Shown one piece after another: positions 5,661 to 7,229 of a stretch of 7,229 bases of DNA; positions within the stretch are counted from its first letter, which is position 1; each line of letters begins with the position of its first letter. The notes under the pieces were generated by a model. It did not search any database. It saw only the letters and a list, made by a program, of their open reading frames with translations, and had not been told where the DNA came from. A program made the position numbers and the translations under genes. Origin of the DNA: Campylobacterota bacterium (GTDB taxonomy: Bacteria; Campylobacterota; Campylobacteria; Campylobacterales; Sulfurovaceae); contig JAADEQ010000112.1 in NCBI GenBank assembly GCA_013153345.1, forward strand, positions 1 to 7,229, read 5' to 3'.

Positions 5661-6248
5661 ATGAAGTTTGAGACATCGCTTGAGTTGTTGCGTTTCCATG
5701 CTGTAGCATATACCATATATGCTTTGTTTATTGTGTCCTTAATTGCTTGGTTTGCCTATAATCTAACTAGAAAAGAGAAGGCAAAAAGTGTTGTTAGGAT
5801 TCCTTTTTATGGCTATATGGCCTTTTTAGTCGCAGGTGGGGTTGGACACCATATATTTACCTATAATACAATTCCTTGGGTTGAAGAGGATATTATAAGA
5901 GACAATATAAAGCCAGACCAGGTTGTTAAAGGTTATATTAAAGAGCATAAATGGAATATGGAGTTTCCAATAAAAATTAAAGCTCACACAAGGGTGCTTT
6001 TTGATATTGATAGCAAAGATTTAATGTATGGCTTTGGAATATTTAGAAAAGATGGAACAATGGTTACTCAAATGCAAGTAAATCCAGGAAGCAAAAACGA
6101 TTTACTTTGGACTTTTCATGAGTGTGGAGTTTTTGATATAACCTCAACTGAGTATGCAGGGCCAAATCAATATAACCATGAGGGAAAAGATTTAATGTTT
6201 GTTAAAGATGCAGTTATTGTAGAAGGTTGTAAAGGAGAGAAAAAATGA
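5661..6248 (+). CDS. subunit II-like cupredoxin protein of a heme-copper oxidoreductase, CuA ligands lost
   Basis: The 195-residue protein has two N-terminal membrane helices (about 12-34 and 48-68) and then a periplasmic cupredoxin-like domain (about 90-190), the layout of cytochrome oxidase subunit II. The fold landmarks IPW (71-73), VLFDIDSKDL (112-121), NPGSKND (141-147) and HEGKDLM (173-179) align with the family. The CuA site does not. By my alignment, the first His of DVIHSF is Tyr123, and the two Cys of CxExC are Ser162 and Ala166 around Glu164. His173 and Met179 may correspond to the last two ligands. The only cysteines are Cys155 and Cys190, and there is no CxxCH heme motif. It therefore probably cannot take electrons from cytochrome c through CuA; quinol or another partner is more likely. 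Its stop overlaps the start of the subunit I gene (ATGA), which indicates one complex. Confidence 0.8.
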   Translation: MKFETSLELLRFHAVAYTIYALFIVSLIAWFAYNLTRKEKAKSVVRIPFYGYMAFLVAGGVGHHIFTYNTIPWVEEDIIRDNIKPDQVVKGYIKEHKWNMEFPIKIKAHTRVLFDIDSKDLMYGFGIFRKDGTMVTQMQVNPGSKNDLLWTFHECGVFDITSTEYAGPNQYNHEGKDLMFVKDAVIVEGCKGEKK

Positions 6249-7229
6249 GTTTTATGAAGAATTTAATGGAAGGGACAAATTTTGACCACGAAAGCCTTAA
6301 TGCACTCCAAAAGGTGACTCTAAGGGCAGTTGTAATGAGTTTCATATTTTTTGGGCTTGTTGCAATTGAGGGTGTTATTATGAGACTTGTTTTAACAGGA
6401 AAAGAGGTTGCTCCAATTCCAAATATGTTTTTTGAGCCAAGCCACTACTTTTCAATTATGACAGCTCACCCAATTGTTGGAATTTTTGGCTCAACTTACC
6501 AACTTGTATTTGCTGCTTTTATGTTTTTGGTTCCATATCTAACAAAAAAGCCTTTATATAGTATAAAATTGGCTAATTTTGTTTGGATTACAATTACTCT
6601 TGGAACATTTTTAGCTTGGCTTGCAGCATTTATTTGGAAATATGCTCCACTTTATACTCTATATTGGCCCCTACCTGCAGATACTAAGCAGTTTAATACA
6701 ATTGGAGGAATTATTTTTGTTATTGGAGTTGCCCTAATTATGGTTGGAACAATGGGTTTTATATACAATATCTATGCAACAATTTTTCAAAGAGTTGGAG
6801 TTCATAAAGATAAAACAACAAAAGAGCTCTTAATTAGTGGTTTTGGAATTGATGGGATGCTAAATTTATGGAATAAGCTAAGAGGAAAGCCACCATACTC
6901 AAAAGAGCCAGCTCTATCACTTCCTGTTGTTGCAATATTTCGTGGAACTGTAGATACATTTTTAGATGCAATTGTAATTTTAGGAGCAGGGATTTTAGTG
7001 TTGGTATATTTAGTAGCAGATTTAGGAGGCATATCGCTTGATCCTCATGCAATTGATGCCCTGCTTTATAAAAACTACTTTTGGTGGGGGCTTGATTTAG
7101 TTGCTGATGGGCTTGTATTAATCTATGTTGCAGGAAGCTGGTATTTGCTAGCAACTATTATTACAGGTCAAAAACTATTTATGGAAAATGTAGCAAGAGC
7201 TGCATTAATGCTTGAGCTTTTAGTTTCTT
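6245..7229 (+). CDS. heme-copper oxidoreductase subunit I, NO-reductase-like with Asp active-site substitutions (3' truncated by the window)
   Basis: The frame is open from ATG (overlapping the previous TGA) to the window edge, giving 328 residues and about six and a half membrane helices of the expected twelve. Membrane segments are near 27-50, 72-98, 108-131, 152-182, 225-258 and 277-306. YFSIMTAH75P in TM2 matches the family's low-spin heme ligand motif. In TM6 the segment WWGLD284LVAD288G aligns with WWVVHLWVEG of cNOR and with the HPEVY segment of oxidases. The metal-binding His is thus replaced by Asp284, and the cNOR Glu or oxidase Tyr position by Asp288. Without the Tyr, O2 reduction is unlikely. 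The pattern resembles what I recall of the gNOR family proposed as NO reductases. The remaining metal and heme ligands (TM7, TM10) lie outside the window. Reaction inferred: 2 NO to N2O in the cytoplasmic membrane. Confidence 0.82.
   Translation, partial: MSFMKNLMEGTNFDHESLNALQKVTLRAVVMSFIFFGLVAIEGVIMRLVLTGKEVAPIPNMFFEPSHYFSIMTAHPIVGIFGSTYQLVFAAFMFLVPYLTKKPLYSIKLANFVWITITLGTFLAWLAAFIWKYAPLYTLYWPLPADTKQFNTIGGIIFVIGVALIMVGTMGFIYNIYATIFQRVGVHKDKTTKELLISGFGIDGMLNLWNKLRGKPPYSKEPALSLPVVAIFRGTVDTFLDAIVILGAGILVLVYLVADLGGISLDPHAIDALLYKNYFWWGLDLVADGLVLIYVAGSWYLLATIITGQKLFMENVARAALMLELLVS

Noticed and set aside
6802..7154. Two minus-strand open frames (7032-6802 and 7154-6834) opposite subunit I
   Set aside because: They overlap each other in different frames, are antisense to a clearly conserved membrane protein, and show low-complexity composition with no motif.
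6245..7229. Ordinary cytochrome c oxidase or cbb3 subunit I
   Set aside because: The TM6 segment lacks the HPEVY motif and the active-site His, and the partner subunit lacks CuA and any CxxCH heme motif, unlike A-, B- or C-type oxidases.
1..7229. CRISPR array, insertion sequence or prophage
   Set aside because: No regularly spaced repeats, transposase, terminal repeats or phage genes are seen; codon use and composition are even throughout.

Overview
The window is very AT-rich, with long A/T runs between genes. It looks like a piece of a Campylobacterota (epsilonproteobacterial) chromosome. The main evidence is the tmRNA, whose tag peptide (ANNTDYRPAYAAA) resembles the Helicobacter/Campylobacter tags as I remember them, together with extended -10 promoters of the TGnTATAAT type and the gene content. 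A free-living, respiratory, nitrogen-oxide-using lineage is more likely than a host-adapted one. I cannot name the genus.

Layout. Positions 1-316 are non-coding A/T-rich sequence. On the minus strand, reading leftwards from 5233, come four units: a secreted subtilisin-like (S8) protease with three C-terminal Ig-like repeats (5233-3050); a hairpin that overlaps the promoter of the next gene; a 2-hydroxyglutaryl-CoA dehydratase-like iron-sulfur protein (2957-1521) directly abutting lgt (1520-747); and ssrA/tmRNA (681-317) with its own near-consensus sigma-70 promoter. A 427-bp intergenic region (5234-5660) separates this block from a plus-strand operon that runs off the right edge. That operon encodes a two-TM, subunit II-like cupredoxin protein (5661-6248) and, overlapping it by ATGA, a heme-copper oxidase superfamily subunit I (6245 to beyond 7229).

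The most interesting part is the right-hand operon. Subunit II has the cytochrome oxidase subunit II layout, but most of its CuA ligands are replaced. Subunit I keeps the TM2 low-spin heme histidine (His75). In the TM6 active-site segment, where oxidases have HPEVY and cNOR/qNOR have HxxxE, it has Asp284-LVA-Asp288. This points to a non-canonical, probably nitric-oxide-reducing member, most like what I recall of the gNOR family, and not to an O2-reducing oxidase.

The divergent intergenic region seems to carry two FNR/CRP-type dyads, each one mismatch from TTGAT-N4-ATCAA. One faces the oxidoreductase operon and the other faces the protease. In both cases the dyad is followed after exactly 22 bp by the same -10 hexamer, TAAAAT, which is the geometry of class II (-41.5) activation. 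This suggests that the secreted protease and the putative NO reductase are co-controlled by an O2- or NO-sensing CRP/FNR regulator. That is inference from sequence alone.
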